DNA from: Silene latifolia
Taxonomy: Eukaryota > Streptophyta > Magnoliopsida > Caryophyllales > Caryophyllaceae
Assembly: GCF_048544455.1 (NCBI RefSeq)
Contig: NC_133536.1
Coordinates: forward strand, 26,848,152 to 26,912,151
Length of the DNA stretch: 64,000 nucleotides
Direction of reading: 5' to 3'
This document shows positions 33,501-42,990 of this stretch, in pieces. Position numbers and translations under genes: made by a program. The notes below the pieces were generated by a model, which worked only from the letters and a program-made list of their open reading frames with translations, was not told the DNA's origin and searched no databases. Within the stretch, counting starts at the first letter, position 1, and every line of letters begins with the position of its first letter.

Positions 33501-34778
33501 GGGGGTGAGATTGCTGTACCGCTTCGGGGTGTATGGTCCCGAACTCCCCCCGGCGCCCGCCGAGTTCTGTTTCCTATTAAATCTTTCAGGCCGTGATTTA
33601 TTAGCGTCACGGCGTCCTTCATCTTCATTGTCCCGGCGGCTCCTCCTCTCTGGGTGCCCAGCTTCGCTGTGGCCTACCCAGGTCTTGTGATAGTCTTCCA
33701 CCTTGATGGCTCGATCGGCCATCTTTCTGGCGGAGTCTAGGTTGAGGTCCTCGCACTTGATGAGCTCATTTTTGAACTCGCCTTTCGGCAGGCCTTTCAT
33801 CAGTGCGAAGGCCGCCAGTTCAGTGTTCAGCTCTCGGATCTGCTGAACCTTAGCGTCGAATCTCTTGACATAGCTCCGGAGGGACTCGTCATCCCCCTGT
33901 CGGATAGTCAGGAGATCCGAGGTCTCCACGGCCCTTCGCTTGTTGCAAGCGTACTGGGCTATGAAATTGTCCCTTAGGTCGGCATAACAGTACACCGAGC
34001 CATTAGGTAGCCCCTTGTACCAACTTTGAGCCATGCCGTGTAGTGTCGTTGGGAAGACACGGCACCACACCTCATCGGGTTGCTCCCACACCGACATGTA
34101 CGACTCGAAAGCCTCGGCATGGTCGGTGGGGTCGCTATCCCCTTTGTATGATATGGGCGGCAACTTCAGTTTAGTCGGCACAGGGACTTCGAGGACAAAG
34201 GCACTGAGGGGCTGTCTGACCACGTGCCTAATGACACGCGGCGATCGGCTCCTCGCACCTCTAGTCCGGCTTCTCTCCCCGTGGCGGGAAGGGCTTCTTG
34301 TTGTCCGACTTTGAAAAGTCGGGCTTCTTTCTTCATTTCTTCGGGGGTGGCCTCGTTGATGCCGCGGCGACGCTATCCTCCCGCGAATGGGGGAAGGACT
34401 TCGGTCTGCCACTGGTAGCACGGACACCGCCGGCGTCTTTGTATGCCCAGCTCCTTGTATTACTTCGGTTAAGTTGTTCGGAGTCACTTTATGGGCCCTG
34501 GTTACCTGTGGGTGCGCTACCGTTCCCGTCGCCGTGACAGGGGTAATCGGTGTACTACTCATCAGGTCCAGGAATAGCTTCAATTTGGCTGCATCGACCA
34601 CATGTCCCATGACAGTGACTTGGTCGGCGGGCAGCGGTGTTTCTGGCTCTCTCGGCATCCCGTACTTCACCGGCTCAATCACTCGGCCGGTGGGGGAATG
34701 CCCGATCTCAGAACTAGGGAACGTTTCATCCTGGTAGAATTCAGTTTCTACACCCACAATTTCTTGTTGTTTTGACAT
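33501..34778 (-). CDS. Tat gag
   Basis: Starts MSKQQEIVGVETEFYQDE; the ATG is 82 nt inside the primer-binding site. An Arg/Ser/Pro-rich stretch (RSPSRHGERSRTRGARSRSP) precedes the retrotransposon gag core: YKGDSDPTDHAEAFESYMSV, VFPTTLHGMAQSWYKGL, LRSYVKRFDAKVQQI and FALMKGLPKGEFKNEL. The loss of one base in a C run (plus-strand G run near 33503) shifts the frame just before the zinc-finger region. Confidence 0.9.
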
Positions 34779-34840
34779 CCTCTTAGCTGGTTGAATGGTT
34801 TTTTTTTTTTGTAAGGTAGGTGACTAGCTTTTGGTGTCTA

Positions 34841-34860
34841 GATCTCCACAGACGGCGCCA
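34841..34860 (-). other. Primer-binding site of the Tat element
   Basis: The minus strand reads TGGCGCCGTCTGTGGAGATC, two bases inside the 5' LTR. TGGCGCC-type sites are not complementary to initiator tRNA-Met, unlike those of copia-1 and gypsy-1. Confidence 0.88.
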
Positions 34861-34862
34861 AT

Positions 34863-35466
34863 TGTTCCGGGTGTAATTCCGAAGCAGTTATTTGTGACCA
34901 CGTAAGCTTGTTGAATGATGTCTTTGACTTGTCTCTTCCTTTCGCTCTTTCCTGTTTAAGATGAACAAACTGAGGGCTCGGCTTGGGGCCGAACGTACTC
35001 ACTCCGACGCTCAAGTCAGTAAACTTAAAGAGATAAGCTGTATGTTACTTGACGAAGTATATTGTAGAGAGATAAGGGAGTTTATACCAGATTATTGTAT
35101 TGTGAGATGATTGTGGATTATTAGGTTAGATTTCGGATCGTTTTCTCAATGAGGATTGAGGAGTATTTATAGACTTTCACCTTTTGTCACGTAGTGGCCA
35201 AGTGGCATAGCAGGTGGAAAGACGGTTCTACCCTCGGCCGAGGGACCCATGGCGGCCTACCGCCTGGTTGACTCCATGCCGAGGGGACCGGATGTGAGTA
35301 CGCGGATATGCCTCTCGGCCGGCTAGTTGCTTGGACCGAGACCCAGTGACAGTCGACGACAGTCGCCGCTCGGTTAAGTCAGTCTAATACGTTGACTTGC
35401 TGTCTTTTAGCTTTGACCTTGCTCAATGTGTTGACTCGGTCAGCGGGTGCAGAATATGCCCCATCA
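34863..35466 (-). repeat. 5' LTR of the Tat element
   Basis: 604 bp with the same ends as 24730-25339. It is followed by the second CATAT. Confidence 0.94.
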
Positions 35467-35471
35467 CATAT

Positions 35472-35537
35472 AATACTCTCCTCCCTTAATTCCCGTGCCC
35501 TCCATGAAAGGGGAGAGTTATTAAGAATAGGGGGAAG
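35472..35537. mobile_element. Inner Stowaway-like MITE, right part
   Basis: The terminal inverted repeat pairs with 24461 (GAGAGTTATTAAGAATAGGG against its complement) and is bordered by TA. It is separated from the left part by the Tat element and its CATAT duplication. Confidence 0.8.
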
Positions 35538-35784
35538 TATATGATATGGAATTATGTAGACTGACAATATAAAACGAAATTTTTGATTATTATTCTAAAA
35601 CAACTTATAATACGGAGCGGGAGTACCAATATAAAGGTAGAAGCACGTAATTGTCGACTTATCAAGCTTTCATTATATTTAAAAAACACGACTTGTATAG
35701 TTTTTGAATATAGCCCTAGGTATATTCAGTTCCTGGTTCCGCCCCTGCAGCCGACCTCATATCATTGGGAATAAGGCTCTGATG

Positions 35785-36248
35785 TTGTTGTAGTTAACTT
35801 TTCAATTATCTACCATCTCACGTTTCAGTAAAATTTCCAATTTTCAGCGATCTTTTCGACTAGATTTCTCGAATAGAGAATCGCCAACGATTTTTACATG
35901 TTATACTATACTAGTCCTAGAAGGGGAGCCTTGGCGCACCGGTTAAGGTGTTGCTTTGTGACCATGAGGTCACGGGTTCAAGTCCTTGGAGCGGCCTCTT
36001 GCCAAAATGGCAAGGGAAGGCTTGCCCCAATTACACCCTTGTGGTGGGACCCTTCCTCGAACCCTCGCCTAGCGGGGACGCCATCGTGCACCGGGCTGCC
36101 CTTTTTTTTATACTATACTAGTCCTAGGTGCACCATAAATCTGATCAATATGTTCTGAATTGTATCTTCAACTATACTGAGGAGTTTTCATGTTCTGAAT
36201 TGTATCTTCAACTATACTGAGGAGTTCTCAGTGTTAACTGTTAATCAG
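35785..36248. repeat. Kinase-cluster spacer segment, copy 1 (with SINE)
   Basis: GTTAACTTTTCAATTATCTACC through TACTAGTCCTAG, and after the SINE GTGCACCATAAATCTGATC through TGTTAATCAGGTAATCA, matches 51208-51428 and, less closely, 59880-60122. It contains a 40-bp tandem duplication (36151-36190 and 36191-36230) absent from the other copies. Confidence 0.85.
35921..36109 (+). mobile_element. tRNA-derived SINE (Au-like)
   Basis: 189 bp. A tRNA-like head has an A box near 35932-35948 (TGGCGCACCGGTTAAGG) and a B box GGTTCAAGTCC at 35975-35985. The body continues with CCTCTTGCCAAAATGGCAAG, ACCCTTGTGGTGGGACCC, the CACCGGGCTGCC tail and a T run. The identical 18-bp sequence ATACTATACTAGTCCTAG flanks both sides (35903-35920 and 36110-36127). 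The paralogous spacer at 51326-51350 has this sequence once and no SINE, an empty site. The body matches the widespread plant Au SINE family as I know it. Confidence 0.95.
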
Positions 36249-36596
36249 GTAATCACAAGTATTTTCCGGAGCCCCACGAAGTTCAAGAGTTATGTTATTA
36301 CCAGAGAAAGTGATGTTAAGAACATTATAACCTTCCAAGTATTTTGGGCCAATTTTCAGAAACGGGTAATGACCGCTTGGATAATCTATACACTGAAGCT
36401 GCAACGCCGGGTGGCCACAGTATTTAGGCCTGCCCTCTCCCCAAAATGGGAACCCGACATTTTTGAGATTCCCACATGTAAATAAAGAAGAGCATGTCTT
36501 ATACGAATCATCAACACCATCAGATGAAGGCAATCTAACAAAGACAACAAAGATGGCAAAAGTGAACACGTACAGGGAAGATACAGGGGTAAACAT
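36249..36596 (-). pseudogene. Truncated LRK10L-like ectodomain fragment
   Basis: It encodes the signal peptide and first third of the receptor ectodomain (CGNLKNVGFPFWGEGRPKYCG, LQLQCIDYPSGHYPFLKIGP, ITLELRGAPENTC), then leaves homology and stops. It is nearly identical to the matching part of genes A and B. At 36249 the sequence changes into the spacer segment whose other copy is at 51208, so a recombination or deletion joined the two and removed the rest of the gene. Confidence 0.88.
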
Positions 36597-37664
36597 TCAG
36601 GAAACTTGACATAAAAATAAAAGAAGGAATTTTCTTGCTGTAGAGATTTTCAGATTACCAAGATTTTGCATCTATAAATCTATAATCAACAAACATGCAG
36701 CTCTCAGATTTCGGATGTTTCGTTGACTCTACCTTTTATGGTTTACAGCCTCTTTTTAGTCTGGATTCGAGATGGGTAGGACGATATAGGGGACAAAGCA
36801 GTCCCTGGTCAGAACTGATTGGCAAAAGATTCAACTGTTGAACTTAAATGTTTCAGTCACCTTCTTAGCCAAATAGTTGAAAAATATGCATTTTTATTTT
36901 GTCTTCTAAGAAAAGTAGCTTTACTTCTGGAATTCAGACTTTAATTTAGTCATATTTGCTGAATTTTTCCCCCCTTGAAACTGAGTGCATAATACTTTTC
37001 TCTGAAATTTCCTAATCATGGACCTACAGAGTACAGAGAAGGAATGTGACATAATTTGTGTATAGAAAACAAGATATTGATTGGTTTGCTTACGTTTATT
37101 TAATAGTAAATGCATAATTTATTAATATTCTCATGAAATGATTACTAATTAAATAAAAAATGAAAGCATGTATGACTACTGACCAGAGAAATATTCAAAG
37201 TACAGCTATTATTTTATCATGCCTCACTCTTCTACCCTGCTTCAACCAAACTATTGACTAATATTAAAGAAGGGTGGGACTAACTCAACGGGTGAGATCC
37301 CGTCTTTTAGGAGGCTCGCTCAGGAGTATGTATTACGCGCGCGCATATAGCACTAGTGTCTAATAGAAAGATCATTTTGAATACATAGTTCAAAGACCAA
37401 ACAGTTTTCAACAAAGCCAGCATTTTGCTGTTATTTGGAAACATTACAAACATGAGGTACAGTACATATATACTCAAAGATGAATAATTTACTGAGTAGG
37501 TGCATTCTGCGAGTAAATTCAAGCAGGGCAGATCAAAACATACCAGAAATAAAATATGCTGAGTATTTATTTTTAATTTGCACTATCCGATTTACAGATA
37601 TGAGTTAGGTAGGATCGGCAGCAATACTCTACTCTTGAGTTTCAACATTGTGTATGTCAGACCG
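36597..37664. other. Spacer downstream of gene A
   Basis: Likely the 3' UTR and intergenic DNA of gene A plus the start of the truncated copy's upstream region. The part 37076-37560 (GATTGGTTTGC...CGCGCGCGCATATAGC) has homologues downstream of gene B (45148-45620) and, in part, gene C (48310-48590) and gene D (52040-52170). No separate gene is seen. Confidence 0.75.
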
Positions 37665-40202
37665 TCACTGGGTTTGTGTAGTAGTTCCTGAGGTATTGAA
37701 GGCCAATCTCGGAGGTGAAGATAAATTCGGCCTGGGTGGCATTTGTATCGAATCAGGACACCCTTGTAGCATGTCTACCACCGTAGTCATTGTTGGCCGA
37801 TTTGAAGGATAAGTCTGTATACACCATAAGCTTACCAAAATCATCTTCGTCTGCAATGCTTTTTCTTCGTCATTTGTAGTTCCTTGAAATGAAGCTTCCT
37901 CCTGCAGTTCAAGTTTGTCGTATATCCACTTCGGAAAATACAGGTCACTGCTTTTTTGCTGATCTGCAGATAAATTGTTTCTACCACATGCCATATCTAA
38001 AACCATCATCCCGAAGCTATAAACATCCGATTTGTGAGAAACTCTTCCAAAAGATCTGCAAAATACCTCTGGTGCTATGTACCCAATAGTCCCTCTTGCG
38101 TCCATCATTGATATGGTACTTTTTTGTAAGGGGCATAATCTAGCTAGGCCAAAGTCTGAAATCTTCGGGATAAAGTCTTGATCAAGTAGAATATTGTGAG
38201 GCTTGATGTCGAAATGCAAAATCCGAGCATTACAACCTCGGTGTAAATAGTCTAATCCTTTAGCGATCCCTATGGCGATATTAAGAAGTGTTTCCCATGG
38301 TAAGGATTGATTACTGGGACCAGCACCATGATATGTGAATTTTTCAAGGGATCCATTCGGTAAATACTCATATATCAAGGCTCTTTTATTACCCTCGAAG
38401 CAAAAACCTAAAAGAGTGACAATATTGACATGGTTAGTTCGACTGATGCTAGCTACCTCGTTGATAAAGTCTTCACCGTCTCCCTTTGATTGTTTCAAGA
38501 CTTTCACCGCGACAAGAGAGCCGCTCTTTAACTTACCTTGGTAAACAATAGCATAGCCACCTTCACCAAGTTTCTCGCTGAAATCATTGGTGATTTTCTT
38601 TAAATTCTTGTATGTATGCCTTGTTAAAGAAAACGAACCATAAATTTGTAAGAAGGCATCAACATTAGGGCATGTTTTGGCTTCTGACTTCCAGAACGTA
38701 GCGAATTTCGGACTTGATTTCTTTTTCCTTAGAAACCAGGCAATAACAATTAACAGCCCTATCCCCACTGCTATTGATGCTGGGGAAAACAAATTTACAT
38801 ATAAATTGTCAGGTAAATTTATTAACATTAGAACTGGATGCTGAATGTATCATGACAATAACACTAGATTACCTGATCCAACAATGATGAGTCCTCTGGA
38901 TATTGCTGTGGAGATAATGATATGAAACTATAAGCATATATATCTAAGAAAAAAAATATGTAAGGAAAAAAACGACACGAAAATTAAAGATTTACGTCTT
39001 AGAGAATTTTTTTGCATGCTAATGACATATGAATCACCAAAACACAAATATGAAGAGTATCAGGAAAGTTTGACCCAAATCATCCAAAACCCGAATTCAC
39101 TGGGCGGAGTTGGACTATGCTAGACCCGCTATTGGCCTGTAGCAAAATAATCTAGCATGAAACCACCCAACCTGAGAATACTCATTCCGAAAATGACACA
39201 AAACAATATCCATATTATGTGACGAGAAGTGCTAGGGCGACACCGGACAAGTTTACCATTTAACCACCCAACCAAAAATGACACACAGCTAAAAGACTAG
39301 ATATTACACATCCAATAAAGATCAAAAATACTGATTCAAAATGGTATATATACCTAAAATAATCCGATCCAAAAGGGCCCGCTTGTAAGGGTTTAGTGAG
39401 TACTAATTTAGTTAAAGTACACAGAGTAGTACATATGCATACCTGATTTGCAGAGGCACACAAAATCAGAACGCGAAGATGAGCCACATATACAACCAGA
39501 TTTATAACACTTGACACATTCTAAAGGGTACCCATAGTTCACCTCAAACCCCTCGTAAAGGATCTGAGAAACCGTTATATTACCCTTGTTATAAAGATCC
39601 AACTCTTTACTAAAGACTGGAACCTCAGCAGAGATGCAAGATGCATATTGGCCTTGGGCTGAATTATTGTTCCGATAATAAACTGGGAATTTGGAATGAT
39701 TCTCATAGCATGTAACATTGCCATCACTACGGTTTGGAACCATCCTGTTGTTGCACTTGTAAAGTAAGTTAATTATCTCAACCTTTCTGGTGAACTCAAG
39801 TATGCCACCAAAATCTCTTCCGTAAGAACCACAACTATTTTCCGGAGCCCCACGAAGTTCAAGAGTTATGTTATTACCATAATATGTGATGTTAACAACA
39901 TTATAAGATTCCAATTGTTTTGGGCCAATTTTCAGATACGGGTAACTACCAGTTGGATAATCAATACACTGAAGCTGCAACGCCGGGTGGCCACAGTATT
40001 GAGGCCTGCCCTCTCCCCAAAATGGGAACCCGACATTTTTGAGTTTCCCACATGTAATTAATACAGAAAAGCATGTCTTATACCTGTCATCAACACCATC
40101 AGATGAAGGCAATCCAACAAAGACGACAAAGATGGCAAAAGAGAGCAAGTGCAGGGAAGATGTTGAGGATACCATTTTTCGAGATCTCATTTGGAAATGC
40201 AC
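37665..40202 (-). CDS. LRK10L: Receptor-like kinase gene A, LRK10L family (3 exons)
   Basis: Exons 40202-39443, 38905-38873 (33 nt) and 38779-37665 join in frame to 635 residues. Exon 1 encodes a signal peptide (about residues 10-35), a Cys-rich GUB_WAK-type galacturonan-binding domain (CGKLKNVGFPFWGEGRPQYCG) and a WAK-associated C-terminal domain ending CVKCYKSGCICG. The microexon and the start of exon 3 form the transmembrane helix (about 258-281). The kinase has the glycine loop LGEGGYAIVYQG, VAVKVLK, HFDIKPHNILLD (about 453-464), DFGLARL and APEVF. HFD in place of HRD makes it a non-RD kinase, as in many immune receptors. Splice sites: donor CAG/GTATGC, acceptor CCACAG, donor CAG/GTAATC, acceptor CCCCAG. 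Start: 40202 is the first ATG; MVSSTSS at 40175 is the alternative supported by gene B. It is likely a plasma-membrane receptor; its ligand is unknown. Confidence 0.9.
38873..38905 (-). other. 33-nt microexon of gene A
   Basis: It is bounded by CCACAG acceptor and GTAATC donor and encodes ISRGLIIVGS plus split codons at each side. It supplies the first half of the transmembrane helix. Equivalent exons: 47104-47136 in gene B (33 nt) and 53561-53596 in gene D (36 nt). Confidence 0.87.
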
Positions 40203-40703
40203 ATAGGAAGGAATAAGGTACCTCTAGAAGTGAAATTTTTAGATGTGTGTCATTAGCAAAATTCAAGTTTCTACTTTTAACACTATTAATGATATTGAAT
40301 TATTGTCTAGAGATAATTAAGATTAATCAAGTTTGCAAGACCATATACTTGTGGAAATTGGTAATGCCTATCATTGTCCTATACTTCTACAACTATTACT
40401 GCGTCTTTGAAGGGATAAGTCAACAGTCAAGCACTCAAGCTTACATGTTTCTCACTCACCTTCCTGAATAGTGAATACAAACAATTTGTGATTATTCTTT
40501 CATAAATGTAAACATATTCCGTCTCCATCAGTAGAACTGTAATTGATATCACTTCTGTTCGATACATAGCTTCAGTAGATCATGCCCATTTTAGTGAATC
40601 AACTTGTAGTACTGCTATCATTTTATTATGCCTCACAGTGTACCCTGCTTCAACCAAACTTTTTACGAATACTATTAAAGAAGGGTGGCCGGATGGGACT
40701 TAT
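40203..40703. other. Upstream region of gene A
   Basis: AT-rich and homologous to the region upstream of gene B (47954-48350). It contains CCACATACTTGTGGAAATTGG-like stretches and ends in the repeated TATTAAAGAAGGGTGGCCGG motif where the copia/L1 chimera begins. It probably includes the promoter of gene A. Confidence 0.65.
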
Positions 40704-42990
40704 GTGTTCAACCATTGTCATGCCTGTTGTATCTCTAAAAGCAAGAAGCTACCATTTTCTATTTCATCGTTAACGTCCAACGCACCCCTCGACTTGCTTT
40801 CTTCGGACCTCTGGACTAGTCCAGTCTTATCTCGTGACCACTACAAATACTATGTAATATTCACTAAATACGTTTGGCTATACCCTTTAAAACGAAAATC
40901 TAAAACCACTCAAATATTTACACAATTTAAAGCTTTAGTTGAGAAATATTTTAATCGACCCATTCGTCGCTTCTTTTCTGATAATGGTGGCGAATACATT
41001 AAATTAAATCAATCTTTACTCGATGATGGCATCTCGCATAGTACAAGTCCACCACACACACCGGAACACAATGGCTATGCTGAAAGACGACATAGACATA
41101 TTGTAGAAACCGGCCTCGCATTACTCAATCACGCTGGCCTTCCCACGACTTATTGGCTCTTTGCATTTACTACCGCCACATACCTTATAAATCGACTCCA
41201 TATTAAAAATTTAAATGGTGACTCCCCTTATTTTAAATTGCATAAAATCCAACCCGAATATCATAAACTTCGTAATTTTGGATGCTTATGTTATCCGTGG
41301 TTAAGACCGTATACAAAACATAAATTAGAAGCTCGCTCCATCGCATGTATTTTTGTTGGCTACTCTACCACACAAAGTGCCTATCACTGCTTAGACCCAA
41401 AAACCCGTCGCATTTATACTTCTCGACATGTGAAATTTATTGAAGATAAATACCCATTTCGTGACACCATCTCGACACCTAGTCCTTCACCTATACTCGA
41501 TGACTGGTGCACTCTCCATATACCGCTCCTTCCTCAGCCGGACACTACCGTGCCACCTACCTTGGTCCCTTCATCCACCACGTCCACCAGGCCTCCACCA
41601 CGCCATCCCATCCACATTGTTTATTCTCGTCGACCTCACCCTTCGCCTACAACACCCTCAACTGCTCCCAATAATGAGCCCAATCAACACAACTCCTCTT
41701 CCTCTATTACTCCCACTCCTGCTTCTCCTCTCTCTTCCGCTGCACCCTCGAAACCCGCTCCTAAAGCTCGCAAACAAGCCGTACCACCACCTCCTAAGAC
41801 CATTGTTACAAGACTCGACAATGGCATTATGAAACCCAATCCTAACTACACTAACAACCTCGCTCAAGCCTCCTCAAACAGTGATATTCTACCCAACACC
41901 GTCAAGCAAGCTCTTATTCTTCCTCAATGGAGAAATGCCATGCAAGAAGAATTTGATGCTCTTGAACGAAACCAAACCTGGACCCTTGTTCCACGCACTT
42001 CATCTCAAAATGTCATAAGATGTAAGTGGGTTTACAGGAACAAATTTAACCCCGATGGCACCCTTAAACAACACAAAGCTCGTCTTGTCGCTAAGGGATT
42101 CCATCAAAAACCCGGTATTGATTTTAATGAAACATTTAGTCCCGTTATTAAACCAACAACCGTTCATTTAATTCTATCCTTAGTTGTCACTAATTCATGG
42201 TCGCTAAGGCAATTAGATGTCAATAATGCGTTCCTCTAAGGCAAGTTAACTGACAATGTATTTATGATTCAACCTCCTGGCTTCGTTAATCAAGCAAAAA
42301 CTGATCATGTTTGTAAATTAAACAAAGCCATTTATGGCCTCAAACAGGCTCCTCGAGCCTGGTACACTGAATTAACCTCTTATCTCCTAAATTATGGTTT
42401 TAAACAATCTATTTTTGACTCGTCCTTATTTATTCTACATACACAAACCACTTTCATTTACATGCTCATCTACGTTGACGACATATCGTTACTGGACCAC
42501 ACCCTACCCAGTTACACTACTTCATTGACAAGTTGTCCCAACGTTTTTCGCTTAAAGACCTTGGCCCGCTGTCTTATTTTCTAGGCATCGAAGTTGCTCA
42601 TAACTCTCTGGGAATTCACCTAAACCAATCCAAGTATATTCATGATCTTCTAACCAAGTACAAAATGATTGATGTTAAGCCTAATACGACACCCATGGCT
42701 ACATCTCCGTCCTTGGTTCGTGAAGACCACCTACCCATTCATGACCACTCCGGCTATCGTGCTATTGTTGGTAGCCTACAGTACATATCCCTAACCAGGC
42801 CCGACATTGCCTTTGCCATTAATCGCCTTGCTCAATTTCTACATCACCCCACCACCACTCATTGGACTGCGCTAAAGCGTCTTCTTCGCTACTTGCAAGG
42901 GACTCAAACCGTTCGCCTCCAATTATATCGAGACTCCCCATCCCGTCTTCATGCATTTTGTGATGTCGATCATGCAGGTGACAAAGACAC
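40704..42990 (+). pseudogene. Copia integrase, RT and RNase H fragment of the chimera
   Basis: It begins in the zinc-module Cys pair ([17 protein letters not shown]). The integrase core has D in [12 protein letters not shown] in [13 protein letters not shown], and E in [19 protein letters not shown] Pro/Ser/Thr-rich linker leads to the RT ([39 protein letters not shown]). RNase H is entered (SYFLGIEVAHNSLG, YISLTRPDIAFAINRLAQF, FCDVDHAGDKDT) but lost at the junction. The 5' half of the element (LTR, gag, protease) is missing. Confidence 0.9.

Larger units (their letters stand above)
24730..35466 (-). mobile_element. Ty3-gypsy retrotransposon, Tat lineage, with antisense gene
   Basis: 10,737 bp with LTRs at 24730-25339 (3') and 34863-35466 (5'), TG...CA ends, and a perfect 5-bp target duplication CATAT (24725-24729 and 35467-35471). 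Gag, protease, RT, RNase H and integrase run on the minus strand from 34778 to 29320. Two RNase H domains, a primer-binding site of the TGGCGCC type, tandem repeats in the 3' untranslated region, and an extra gene in opposite orientation are recognised Tat-lineage traits. The LTRs have diverged noticeably, including small indels, so this insertion looks older than the CRM-like one. Pol carries several stops and frameshifts. Confidence 0.93.
24251..35623. mobile_element. Outer Stowaway-like MITE, split by later insertions
   Basis: The left end is TA followed by CTCCCTCCGTTC (24251); the right end is CGGAGCGGGAG followed by TA (35613-35625). Only about 290 bp belong to this element (24251-24458 and 35540-35623); the rest is a second MITE and the Tat element. 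The two ends match over only about a dozen bases, so the pairing is tentative. Confidence 0.45.

Noticed and set aside
24730..35466. Endogenous pararetrovirus or plant virus integration
   Set aside because: The elements have LTRs, target duplications, integrase and gag; no movement protein or caulimovirus-type layout was seen.
35921..36000. tRNA gene
   Set aside because: A and B boxes are present but no full cloverleaf or anticodon arm is seen; the flanking duplication, tail and body identify a SINE.
40638..42239. Independent host gene between receptor kinase genes A and B
   Set aside because: Integrase and RT motifs show it is a copia fragment; the apparent start lies in spacer sequence shared by all kinase flanks.
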